Source: Desulfurellaceae bacterium bin18
GTDB taxonomy: Bacteria > Desulfobacterota > Binatia > Bin18
Assembly: GCA_002238415.1 (NCBI GenBank)
Contig: MPMI01000008.1
Coordinates: 62,001-126,000, forward strand
Length of the DNA: 64,000 nucleotides
Direction of reading: 5' to 3'
Part shown: positions 17,160 to 24,263 of the stretch, one piece after another
Layout: each line of letters begins with the position of its first letter
How positions within the stretch are numbered: the stretch's first letter is position 1
Notes under the pieces: model-generated
The model's database searches: none
What the model was told of the DNA's origin: nothing
What the model saw: only the letters and a program-made list of their open reading frames with translations
Program-made: the position numbers and the translations under genes

Positions 17160-18581
17160 TTAGTGGGGAACCGGACAGCGAGCTTGCGGCGATCCGGCGG
17201 GATGGACTTCTCCGGCGGGAGGCAGGTGACGCGGCACCTTGTGTGGAATGTAAGCCCGTCGCCGGTATTGGACCCAACCCGGGCTGGCGGGCCATTTCGT
17301 CTTTGCCCCACTGACCGGTTGAGGGTCGGGGTCAAGCAAGGTGAATTCATACCGCTGGAGAAGGAGGGAGAGGACAATCTTCATCTCAAGATAGGCAAAA
17401 TGAACCCCAGCGCAGCGGTGTACGCCCCCTCCAAACCCAATCAGGCTATGGGGCTGACGAGACTCATCGTGCTCCGGGGAGAACCGTTCCGGACGATACT
17501 GGTCGGGGTCCGGAAATACCTCGGGCATCCGATGCGAGAGGGTCGGGGCAACAAACACCATGGCATCCTGAGGAATACGGAAGCCCTGCCAGGCAAAGGT
17601 CTCGGCGGCCTTACGCATCAGGACAAATGCGACCGGATGGAGTCGCTCGGTTTCTTTGAGCGCCCACTCAATCCGTCGCAGTTGGCGCACCGCTGTCATT
17701 GAGAGATCCCGACCATTGCCAAGAATATCGGCCTGTTCGTCGCGCACCGACTGGAGATAGGTCGGGTGTAGGAGCAGGTCAATCAGGCCCCAGCTGATAT
17801 GCCCGGCGGTTGTCTCGTGTCCGGCCCAGACCAGCAGAAGGATCAGATTGATGATTAACACGTCGTCAATCGGCCTCCCGTCAGAATAGTGGGACCCAAT
17901 CAACGTCTGTAGAAAATCAGGTGGATCGACCGGGTTGTGACGGCGCTCTTCTATGAGTTCACCCAGGATTTTGTGCAATTTTCTTTTGGCCTTTTGACTC
18001 CGAATCAGTTTGGGCAGCGGGAGCCACAAGGGCAGAACCGGCTCCATCCCGCCCGAAAACTGGCGGAAATCCGAGAAGATATGGCTGCCCAGACGCTGCC
18101 GAAAATCGTCACCAAGAAAGGCGTGCGCGGCAATATGCATCACCAGTGGACCCAGGGTTGGAATCAGATCACAGGTCCCCTCATCGCCCAGGCGTTCCAT
18201 CAGGGCAAACGTTTCGTTAGCCATGGTTGTGACATACTGGTGCATCTGTTGGGGCTGAAACCGCGGCATAATAATAGCCCGCTGTTCCAGGTATTCCTCG
18301 AACTCGGCGAAGAAATAGAAACGTTCGTGGAACATCTTGAGGAAGAAGGGATAGCCCTCGCGGATTGAGAGCAGCTTATCCGTTTCACTGAAAAAGAAGC
18401 GATTGTTCTCCGGCCCAAGCAGGATGACCGCCCGCTTCAGCCCGAGTTGGAGAGAAAAAATCGAGCCGTGCTCGTTATAGCCCCGTTCCATGAGGGCAGT
18501 CGGGTCGCGCAGGAATTGAAGCGCGTGCCCAAGAGCGGGAATGCCGCCGCTCGCCATGGGAGGAAATGCGTGATCTGCCAT
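17160..18581 (-). CDS. Cytochrome P450 (CYP51-like overall pattern)
   Basis: A 473-residue heme monooxygenase. It shows the I-helix oxygen-binding motif AGHETTAGH (about residue 255), ExxR in KETERLHP, and the heme ligand motif FGGGVHRCAG with HFAYLEMK after it, a combination common in CYP51 and related bacterial sterol or fatty-acid hydroxylases. There is no signal anchor, so it is a soluble P450 that needs ferredoxin partners, which are not adjacent. A Pro/Arg-rich extension of about 25 residues follows the usual end. It lies 79 bases before the thiolase-like gene on the same strand, suggesting a shared lipid or sterol pathway. Confidence 0.9.
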   Translation of the reverse strand: MADHAFPPMASGGIPALGHALQFLRDPTALMERGYNEHGSIFSLQLGLKRAVILLGPENNRFFFSETDKLLSIREGYPFFLKMFHERFYFFAEFEEYLEQRAIIMPRFQPQQMHQYVTTMANETFALMERLGDEGTCDLIPTLGPLVMHIAAHAFLGDDFRQRLGSHIFSDFRQFSGGMEPVLPLWLPLPKLIRSQKAKRKLHKILGELIEERRHNPVDPPDFLQTLIGSHYSDGRPIDDVLIINLILLLVWAGHETTAGHISWGLIDLLLHPTYLQSVRDEQADILGNGRDLSMTAVRQLRRIEWALKETERLHPVAFVLMRKAAETFAWQGFRIPQDAMVFVAPTLSHRMPEVFPDPDQYRPERFSPEHDESRQPHSLIGFGGGVHRCAGVHFAYLEMKIVLSLLLQRYEFTLLDPDPQPVSGAKTKWPASPGWVQYRRRAYIPHKVPRHLPPAGEVHPAGSPQARCPVPH

Positions 18582-18608
18582 AAGCGCCCTCCATGAAGAA
18601 ACGTGTGG

Positions 18609-18624
18609 GTCGTTTCAAAACGAC
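18609..18624. promoter_or_regulatory. Operator-like palindrome upstream of the P450 gene
   Basis: GTCGTTT (18609-18615) and AAACGAC (18618-18624) form perfect 7-bp arms with a 2-bp centre, 28-43 bases before the P450 start on the minus strand. A related half-site (CCGTTTGAAC) lies about 10 bases further out. The spacing suits a dimeric repressor site. The rest of 18582-18788 holds no gene. Confidence 0.4.
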
Positions 18625-18788
18625 TCCAGCGCGCATCCGTTTGAACAATGTATAGGATCTCAATTTGTACCCAATCCTGTCGCTTTTGTCACCCGTAAAA
18701 TTGAGGGGGTACCACAAAAATAACACGGGCACCGCAATACTCCGGCCGGTGATGCCGAGAGGCCGGGAGGAAGGGGATTTCCCAGGAC

Positions 18789-19256
18789 TCAGACCGCGAT
18801 ACGAGCGATCTGTGCCTGGGTCAGTTGAACCAAATCCTGCGGACTCAGGGCAATATCAAGCCCCCGGCGTCCGGCGCTGACGTAGACGCTGGCGTGGCTG
18901 AGGGCTGACTCGTCTATAAGCGTGACGAGACGGCGGCGTTGGCCGAGCGGGCTGATGCCGCCAACGATATAGCCGGTTACCCGCTCGGCTTCTCTCGGGT
19001 CGGCTATGACGGCTTTCTTTACTCCAACTGCCTGGGCAACAGCCTTGAGGTTAAGCTGAGTAGAGACGGGGAGCAGCGCAGCAACAAGCGCTTCGGTGGC
19101 GGGTTTGACGATGAGCGTTTTCAAGACCTGGGCCGCATCAACACCGAGTGCTTGGGCGGCCTCCAGCCCATAAGACGAGGCAGCCGGGTCGTGATGATAT
19201 TCATGCAGGCGATAGGAAATCCGAGCGTGCTTGAGGGCGTGAATGGCTGGGGTCAT
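18789..19256 (-). CDS. ybaK: Cys-tRNA(Pro) deacylase, YbaK/EbsC type
   Basis: The 155-residue protein removes cysteine mischarged on tRNA-Pro. The family pattern is clear: TPAIHALKHARISYRLHEYHHDP at the N-terminus (first part shown), VDAAQVLKTLIVK with the catalytic-site Lys, ADPREAERVTGYIVGGISPLG, and DESALSHASVYVSAGRRGL near the end. Length matches the family. It is the last gene of a minus-strand run that begins with the CDP-alcohol transferase and is probably cotranscribed. Confidence 0.92.
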   Translation of the reverse strand: MTPAIHALKHARISYRLHEYHHDPAASSYGLEAAQALGVDAAQVLKTLIVKPATEALVAALLPVSTQLNLKAVAQAVGVKKAVIADPREAERVTGYIVGGISPLGQRRRLVTLIDESALSHASVYVSAGRRGLDIALSPQDLVQLTQAQIARIAV

Positions 19257-19303
19257 GGCTTTGACACGAGAAGAAGGAACGTCCGAAGATCACCGAGTTG
19301 CTA

Positions 19304-19771
19304 TTACGCTTCGGGCTTGCGGTAGAATTCAACGTAAAATCGAACCGTCCCCTCGGGTTGGACATAATGGACAACTTCAGGGGCAATAATGCCAGCATGC
19401 TCAGCATCGACGATGAATACCTGGTTGATGGGCTCTGCAACAACGTACCTGAGTTGTCCAGCCAAGACCTGAATCTTGGCCCACACTCCCGGTTTCGTAG
19501 CGTGGGATGAGGTGAGTCCGGCCGGAACGGACTCGGCGGAAAAGACCACCGTTCGCTTGTACGGCCTGAAGTCGTCGGGCAGTTCGAGATCGTCACACCG
19601 GACGCAGTTAAGCGGCACGCCGAGCTTGGACGCTCGGCCGTCTTCGTTGACGACCCAGGGCCGGTTTTCAAAAGGCGGGTTATGGCGCACGTGCTGTCCA
19701 TGACCACAGGCGAGGTCGGCGACCCAATCATTTTTCGGATCACGGTGAAAGCCTGTAATTTTTCTCTCCAT
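19304..19771 (-). CDS. DUF3565-DUF1971 fusion protein
   Basis: The 155-residue product starts MERKITGFHRDPKNDWVADL. The first 65 residues match DUF3565, with the CGHGQHVRHNPPF segment and NCVRCDD. From about residue 72 to the end it matches DUF1971 (TehB-like small cupin), with YKRTVVFSAESVPAGL, KPGVWAKIQVLAGQLRY and GTVRFYVEFYR. Both halves are small domains of unknown activity. DUF1971 is known from tellurite-resistance proteins. The longer frame to 20029 runs antisense-style through the next gene and is rejected. Confidence 0.8.
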   Translation of the reverse strand: MERKITGFHRDPKNDWVADLACGHGQHVRHNPPFENRPWVVNEDGRASKLGVPLNCVRCDDLELPDDFRPYKRTVVFSAESVPAGLTSSHATKPGVWAKIQVLAGQLRYVVAEPINQVFIVDAEHAGIIAPEVVHYVQPEGTVRFYVEFYRKPEA

Positions 19772-19785
19772 AGAGAATGAACCCT

Positions 19786-20373
19786 CTAGGTGTGGATAAC
19801 CGTCCGTTGCGCACGGCAAAAAAACCGCAGCCGCATCCCCATTGCCAGCAATAGATAGCCGAACCACAAGAAGAGCAGGGCCTGATCCAGGGGGAAGGGA
19901 AGCAGTTGTTGCCGCAGCGCGGCGTGACAGGCCATCAGACCGGTGCCGACGTAATTCAGCACGCCGGCCCAGTGCCCGATGGGATTGGACACGAGCGCGA
20001 GAGACCGGTCTCGTCTGGAGAGCCACCACGAGTCAAGCGTATACTGGCCAAAGGCGCACCCCACGGCACACGGAATCCACCACGGCACCGTACCGCTATA
20101 GGTCAAATAGGTCAGGGTCACGAGCAGGAAAGTAATATCCGCCAGATTATCGAAGATTTTGCCCCAGTCAGAACTTAGGCCTAACGCCCTGGCAACCGGG
20201 CCATCATAGTAATCGCTGGCGCAGATAACCACAAAGAGCCCGCCCACACAGCCCACGCGTAACAGGGTTGGCTGCTGTCGGCTGTATTCAATAGCGAGGA
20301 GAAATACCGGAGTCAGGACGAGCCGCACACTGGTGAGGAGGTGGGCAAAGTTAAGAGCATACTCCGCTGCCAT
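19786..20373 (-). CDS. CDP-alcohol phosphatidyltransferase family membrane protein
   Basis: The 195-residue integral membrane enzyme has the full catalytic motif DYYDGPVARALGLSSDWG followed by KIFDNLAD, matching D-x2-D-G-x2-A-R-x8-G-x3-D-x3-D exactly (about residues 58-83). Four or five further hydrophobic segments surround it. The family transfers a phosphoalcohol from a CDP-linked donor to an acceptor in phospholipid synthesis. The specific lipid cannot be told. It lies 14 bases upstream of the DUF3565-DUF1971 gene. Confidence 0.85.
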   Translation of the reverse strand: MAAEYALNFAHLLTSVRLVLTPVFLLAIEYSRQQPTLLRVGCVGGLFVVICASDYYDGPVARALGLSSDWGKIFDNLADITFLLVTLTYLTYSGTVPWWIPCAVGCAFGQYTLDSWWLSRRDRSLALVSNPIGHWAGVLNYVGTGLMACHAALRQQLLPFPLDQALLFLWFGYLLLAMGMRLRFFCRAQRTVIHT

Positions 20374-20465
20374 GATCGTGTAGCTTAGAGGGAAGAAAGA
20401 GAGGACACTACTCCTGAACTTGCTTGAGATATTGTCCCTCGCTATGAGGGGACAAGGATTGAGTG

Positions 20466-20573
20466 ATGAAAATAGACATTCCCCTTTTTCAGCTCGCTAT
20501 CGTGTTTCTGCTGGACCCGGTTTGGGCTCAACTCGATGTGCGCTATGCAATGCACCCTGACCACTCGTTTTGA
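20466..20573 (+). CDS. Possible 35-residue exported peptide or gene remnant
   Basis: ATG at 20466 opens a frame that reads like a signal peptide (MKIDIPLFQLAIVFLLDPVWA) followed by only 14 residues (QLDVRYAMHPDHSF). An AAGGA sequence lies about 11 bases upstream. It may be a truncated exported protein gene. The rest of the 20374-20645 interval is AT-rich without other ORFs, and holds an imperfect hairpin near 20434-20453. Confidence 0.25.
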   Translation: MKIDIPLFQLAIVFLLDPVWAQLDVRYAMHPDHSF

Positions 20574-20645
20574 GCAGTTCATCATATATAATTTGAGAGA
20601 AATAGTTTTCATAACGAATTCCTGTAATCAAAGGGTATATAAAAC

Positions 20646-21233
20646 ATGATAAGAACACTGACTGCCGTAGTATTGGGAACGACTATTCTTGGCTTGTCCA
20701 GATGTATTATTGCTCCGCATGAAATCCGCTTGGCCGCTACTCCACCGCCTACGTTGAATACACAGACCGGAACGGGTGTTAAGCTCAAACTTGCCGTCAT
20801 AGATGACCGCGGCCAGCGTGCTGTTGGTCAGCGAGGCATAGGGATAGTCGGTGCGGATATCACTGCGCCAGACATTATGAATCACCTCACCCGGCAAGTT
20901 ACCGACGGATTTAGTCACCGTGGCTTTTTGCTGGTCTCTGATTCGTCACAAGCTGACGCCCTCGTCACGGTCTCCTTGCGGTCGTTCCGATGGGAGTTTC
21001 ATACTGCGTTTTTTGTTGGTCAGGAGGACATATATGTGGCGCTCAAAGCAGAAGGCCGCAAGCCCGCGACGCAGGCAGAATTCCTCAAAACCTACCAATA
21101 CGATAACATTACTCCCGCCATCATTGACGCCCACGGTGCAGAGATCAGCGCAAAAATGGACGCTGGGCTACAGTCCGTGCTCGCGCAGTTCTTCTCCGAC
21201 TCCGACCTCATGAACTTTTTGACCAAGAAGTAA
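20646..21233 (+). CDS. YajG-like lipoprotein
   Basis: The 195-residue product has a short leader with a lipobox-like LGLSRC (Cys at about residue 20; Arg at -1 is atypical) and no later membrane segment. The body contains [34 protein letters not shown] and a helical C-terminus ([20 protein letters not shown]), the pattern of the YajG family of outer-membrane-associated lipoproteins. Function is unknown. It precedes rnhA in the same direction. Confidence 0.6.
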   Translation: MIRTLTAVVLGTTILGLSRCIIAPHEIRLAATPPPTLNTQTGTGVKLKLAVIDDRGQRAVGQRGIGIVGADITAPDIMNHLTRQVTDGFSHRGFLLVSDSSQADALVTVSLRSFRWEFHTAFFVGQEDIYVALKAEGRKPATQAEFLKTYQYDNITPAIIDAHGAEISAKMDAGLQSVLAQFFSDSDLMNFLTKK

Positions 21234-21261
21234 CCATCCTTCCTTGATTCCTGCTGGATGG

Positions 21262-21789
21262 ATGATCTTCTCTCCTGACAGGGTAAAACCGGTGAGCCGT
21301 AAGCAGGTAACAATCTACACAGACGGGTCCTGTCTCGGAAACCCTGGGCCTGGCGGATGCGCGGCTATCCTAGATTACAAGGGGCACCGCAGAGAGCTGT
21401 CATGCGGTTTCAGACGGACAACGAACAACCGTATGGAGCTATTAGCCGCCATCAAGGGGCTGGCGGCCTTGAAGGAGCCGTGTGCCGTCACCCTGCATAG
21501 CGACTCCGAATATGTAGTCCGCGCAATGCGTGCTGGATGGCCCTATACGTGGAGAAAGAAGGGATGGCGGCGCAATGGTAAAAAGAGCGTTGCCAATCGT
21601 GATTTATGGGTCGAATTGATGGAAATGTGTCGCAAGCACAAGGTGCAATTTGAGTGGGTGAAGGGTCACGCAGGACACCCAGAGAACGAACGCTGCGACC
21701 AACTCGCCCTGACTGCTGCGCATACCCTCGACCTCCCTGCCGATGAAGCCTACGAACGCGAACTGCTCAACGTCCCAGTTCTAGCCTAG
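21262..21789 (+). CDS. rnhA: Ribonuclease HI
   Basis: Cleaves the RNA strand of RNA-DNA hybrids. All four carboxylates are visible: Asp in [15 protein letters not shown], Glu in NNRMELLAA, Asp in LHSDSEYV and Asp in NERCDQLA. The basic handle region ([12 protein letters not shown]) is present. A GTG at 21292 would give a start closer to the classic family N-terminus ([11 protein letters not shown]). The ATG at 21262 adds 10 residues. Length 165-175 is slightly longer than E. coli RNase HI because of a C-terminal tail. Confidence 0.92.
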   Translation: MIFSPDRVKPVSRKQVTIYTDGSCLGNPGPGGCAAILDYKGHRRELSCGFRRTTNNRMELLAAIKGLAALKEPCAVTLHSDSEYVVRAMRAGWPYTWRKKGWRRNGKKSVANRDLWVELMEMCRKHKVQFEWVKGHAGHPENERCDQLALTAAHTLDLPADEAYERELLNVPVLA

Positions 21790-21864
21790 CCGCTTCGACC
21801 CTTCGGGCTAAATCGCGAGATGTCCATACAAGTTGAAGATGTGCTCAGGGCGAGTGAAGCTCCA

Positions 21865-22431
21865 CTATTGCGCTTCTGGCGTCGAACCCGGCATTTCCAC
21901 CTTTTGCGGCTCGGCCGTTTCGATCTTGAGGACCTTGACGGCAAAAAGCAGCGTCTTTCCGGCCAGCGGATGGTTCAGGTCAACAATGACCGTGTTCTCC
22001 TTCACCTCCGTGACCTGGGCAAACATCATCTGGCCGTCCGGGCCGCGGCCTTGGAGTCTTTTCCCGACGCCAAGCGCCTCTTCGGGAATATTGTCCTTGG
22101 GTATTTCCTGGATGCGATTCGGGTCAACCTCGCCGTATCCGTCCGCGGGTGCAACTTCGACGTTCTTGGTATCCCCGACTTTTAATCCTATCAGCTGCTT
22201 CTCCAGGCCCGGAATGATTTCCCGGCTGCCGTGAGTATAGACGAGTGGGTCTTTCCCCACATTCGTGTCAATAACCGTCTGGTCTTCGAGGGTGAGCGTA
22301 TATTCGAGGGATACGCTCGTGCCCTCACCGATCATGTCTTGGGCGTAGCCTGAGGTCACCAGCAGGAGTCCAAGACTGAGCGTGATAATAAAAATTCTCC
22401 GTTTCTCCTGCCCAGAGCGTATCGTTCCCAT
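21865..22431 (-). CDS. Exported FKBP-type peptidyl-prolyl isomerase, SlyD-like (copy 2)
   Basis: A 188-residue protein with a signal peptide (FIITLSLGLLLVTSGYAQD) and an FKBP/SlyD-like fold: VSLEYTLTLEDQTVIDTN, DPLVYTHGSREIIPGLE, the insert-in-flap domain (GYGEVDPNRIQEIP to VIVDLNHPLAGKTL) and a C-terminal strand. It probably assists folding of exported proteins. The start at 22431 (MGTIRSGQ) has an AGGAGGAAGG site about 10 bases upstream. The longer frame is less likely. It is a tandem paralogue of the following gene. Confidence 0.85.
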   Translation of the reverse strand: MGTIRSGQEKRRIFIITLSLGLLLVTSGYAQDMIGEGTSVSLEYTLTLEDQTVIDTNVGKDPLVYTHGSREIIPGLEKQLIGLKVGDTKNVEVAPADGYGEVDPNRIQEIPKDNIPEEALGVGKRLQGRGPDGQMMFAQVTEVKENTVIVDLNHPLAGKTLLFAVKVLKIETAEPQKVEMPGSTPEAQ

Positions 22432-22501
22432 AGAAAATATCCTTCCTCCTATCGTCCGTATTGAGTTCAACACTGGATGCATTGCCATGGAACAAGAGAT
22501 T

Positions 22502-23041
22502 TCACTGTTGCTCAGACACTGTCTCCACCTTCAGTATTTTCACATCGAAGAATAATGTTTCTCCAGCCAGCGGATGGTTGGTATCGATGACCACCGTCTC
22601 CGCTTTTATCTCAAGAACCTCCGCATAGAGAGGCCGGCCCTCCGGACTTTTTCCCTCCAGCTTCTGACCCACTTGCCGCCGGTCTTCAGGAATGCTGTCT
22701 TTCGGCACTTCGATAATCCGTTCAGGATCGTCCGGGCCATAGACGTCTTCGGGCGGCATGACAAACTGTTTCGTCTCTGCCGCCTCAAGTCCGGTCAGGT
22801 GCTTGGAGAAGAACGGGACTCGTTTCTCTGAGCCGTGGATATACACCAGCGGCTCCTTGCCGACGTTCGAGTCAAAGACCGTCTTATCTTCAAATGTCAC
22901 GGTATATTCGAGCGATACGCGCCTGCCGTCGGCAACCGTCTCCTGTGCGCCCCCAGCGACCGGTCCGAGGACGGTCAGCATGAGCGCCAGACCCAGCGTC
23001 GTGAAGAGCATCCGTCCCTTCCCGTCCCCTATGGTCCGCAT
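22502..23041 (-). CDS. Exported FKBP-type peptidyl-prolyl isomerase, SlyD-like (copy 1)
   Basis: A 179-residue paralogue of the next gene. It has a signal peptide (LFTTLGLALMLTVLGPVAGGAQE), then VSLEYTVTFEDKTVFDSN, EPLVYIHGSEKRVPFFSK and VVIDTNHPLAGETLFF. The usual PGLE active-site segment is changed to PFFSKHL here, so isomerase activity may be weak or the protein may act as a chaperone. AGGAGGAAAGG lies just before the start. First gene of a two-gene tandem that follows a strong terminator. Confidence 0.83.
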   Translation of the reverse strand: MRTIGDGKGRMLFTTLGLALMLTVLGPVAGGAQETVADGRRVSLEYTVTFEDKTVFDSNVGKEPLVYIHGSEKRVPFFSKHLTGLEAAETKQFVMPPEDVYGPDDPERIIEVPKDSIPEDRRQVGQKLEGKSPEGRPLYAEVLEIKAETVVIDTNHPLAGETLFFDVKILKVETVSEQQ

Positions 23042-23055
23042 GTCCTTTCCTCCTC

Positions 23056-23099
23056 AAAAAAAGAAAGGCACGAGGATACCTACGTTTGATCCTCGTGCC
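23056..23099 (-). terminator. Rho-independent terminator after the SDR gene
   Basis: GGCACGAGGAT (23067-23077) and ATCCTCGTGCC (23089-23099) form a perfect 11-bp stem with an 11-base loop. On the minus strand it is followed by a T-rich run (A-rich 23056-23066 on the plus strand). It ends the SDR transcript before the FKBP pair. Confidence 0.85.
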
Positions 23100-23179
23100 C
23101 TGAGTGCCGTTCCACAAACGTCGCTGCCGACCTGCCCGTCAGGCCGGCCGGTCAGCATAGCACACTGCCTCGTTGAGCG

Positions 23180-24076
23180 TCACTCCATGCGCGGCGGCTT
23201 CAGATTGGAGCCCAGCGTACCTTTGAAGACTTTGAAGAGATGGTCAAGGTCCCACGGCCCCTGACTGTAAATGGTCTTTTCGGGCTTGAGATGGGAATAC
23301 AGAGAGATTTTATAGCCACTCGCCCCGAATGCCTGCCCATTGACATATTGGGCTTCATCGCTGGCCAGGAAAATAACAATCGGTGCCACATTGGAGGGGT
23401 CAAGCGGACTCCCCTGGGCGGCACCGCTGCTCTCCGACAGGCCCATTTCTTGCGCAAAATTGGCCGGAATCGTATCGGTCATGCGGGTGGCCGCACCGGG
23501 CAGTATGGCGTTGCAGGTGATATTATACTTGGCCAAGGCGTTGGCGCTGCTATACGTCAGTCCCAGGATACCGGCCTTGGCCGCGGCGTAGTTCGGCTGC
23601 CCCGGCGCGCCCAGCGCGGACCCGGAAGAGAAGTTGATAATCCGCCCGCTCTTCTGGCGACGCATCAGGGCCGAGGCTGGGCGAATCGTACAGTAGTGGC
23701 CCTTCAGATGAACCGCTACCACCGCGTCCCACTCATCTTCGGTCATATTGAAGATCATCCGGTCGCGCAGAATACCGGCACAGTTAACCAGGATATCAAT
23801 CCGGCCAAACGTATCGACCGCGGTCTGAATCAGGTTTTCTCCGCCCTGCACGGTTGCGATATTGTCCGTGCTGGCAACCGCCTCCCCACCCGCCGCCTGG
23901 ATGTCTTCAACCACCTGCTGCGCCGGAGCTTTATTTTCCCCTTCGCCGTCAACACTGCCGCCCAGGTCATTCACCACGACCTTCGCCCCTTCTTTGGCCA
24001 TGAGCTGAACAATACCCCGTCCGATACCTCGGCCCGAGCCGGTGACGACTGCAACTTTTCCGTCAAGCTTTCCCAT
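23180..24076 (-). CDS. Short-chain dehydrogenase (hydroxyacyl-CoA dehydrogenase type)
   Basis: The 298-residue NAD(P)-dependent enzyme has the Rossmann motif TGSGRGIGRG (residues 12-21), NCAG, the catalytic Ser in INFSSGS, and YAAAK (about residues 160-164). Its length and the LGAPGQPNYAAAKAGILGL segment resemble the 3-hydroxyacyl-CoA dehydrogenase domain of multifunctional beta-oxidation enzymes. The C-terminal extension after the usual 250 residues fits that group. Its start region, including the ribosome site, is duplicated 2.3 kb away in front of glnN. A remnant of an acyl-CoA dehydrogenase precedes it, suggesting the two enzymes once formed one operon. Confidence 0.88.
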   Translation of the reverse strand: MGKLDGKVAVVTGSGRGIGRGIVQLMAKEGAKVVVNDLGGSVDGEGENKAPAQQVVEDIQAAGGEAVASTDNIATVQGGENLIQTAVDTFGRIDILVNCAGILRDRMIFNMTEDEWDAVVAVHLKGHYCTIRPASALMRRQKSGRIINFSSGSALGAPGQPNYAAAKAGILGLTYSSANALAKYNITCNAILPGAATRMTDTIPANFAQEMGLSESSGAAQGSPLDPSNVAPIVIFLASDEAQYVNGQAFGASGYKISLYSHLKPEKTIYSQGPWDLDHLFKVFKGTLGSNLKPPRME

Positions 24077-24090
24077 ACTGATGCCTCCTT
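24055..24090. repeat. 36-bp direct repeat, copy at the SDR start
   Basis: Identical over 36 bases to 26393-26428. It covers the ribosome binding site (AAGGAGGC on the minus strand) and the first seven codons of the SDR gene. It is the clearest trace of the duplication described for glnN. Confidence 0.9.
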
Positions 24091-24121
24091 CTTCTGTAGG
24101 GACACAGGGCCCCTATCAGTC

Positions 24122-24243
24122 TTATTCCATTGGCAGTGCAAGCACTCTCTCGCCCAATATGTTCTGCTGTATTTCCGATGTCCCCCCACCTATCGTTGAT
24201 CAACGAGACCATAGGGCGGCCCTACGAGTACGACGACCGGCCG
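24122..24243 (-). pseudogene. 3' remnant of a second acyl-CoA dehydrogenase gene
   Basis: On the minus strand this reads GR..RAALWSR, then a stop, then STIGGGTSEIQQNILGERVL and ALPME before a TAA at 24122-24124. The intact gene at 26460-27644 ends PRAALWYRLLTIGGGTSEIQ and so on, so the match runs to the natural stop with only small changes. One codon is now TGA. The upstream part of this copy is gone and glnN lies in its place. Confidence 0.8.
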
Positions 24244-24263
24244 CCCCACGTGTTCTTACCGTG

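Noticed and set aside
23240..24199. A 319-codon plus-strand frame
   Set aside because: Antisense to the SDR gene, which has full catalytic motifs.
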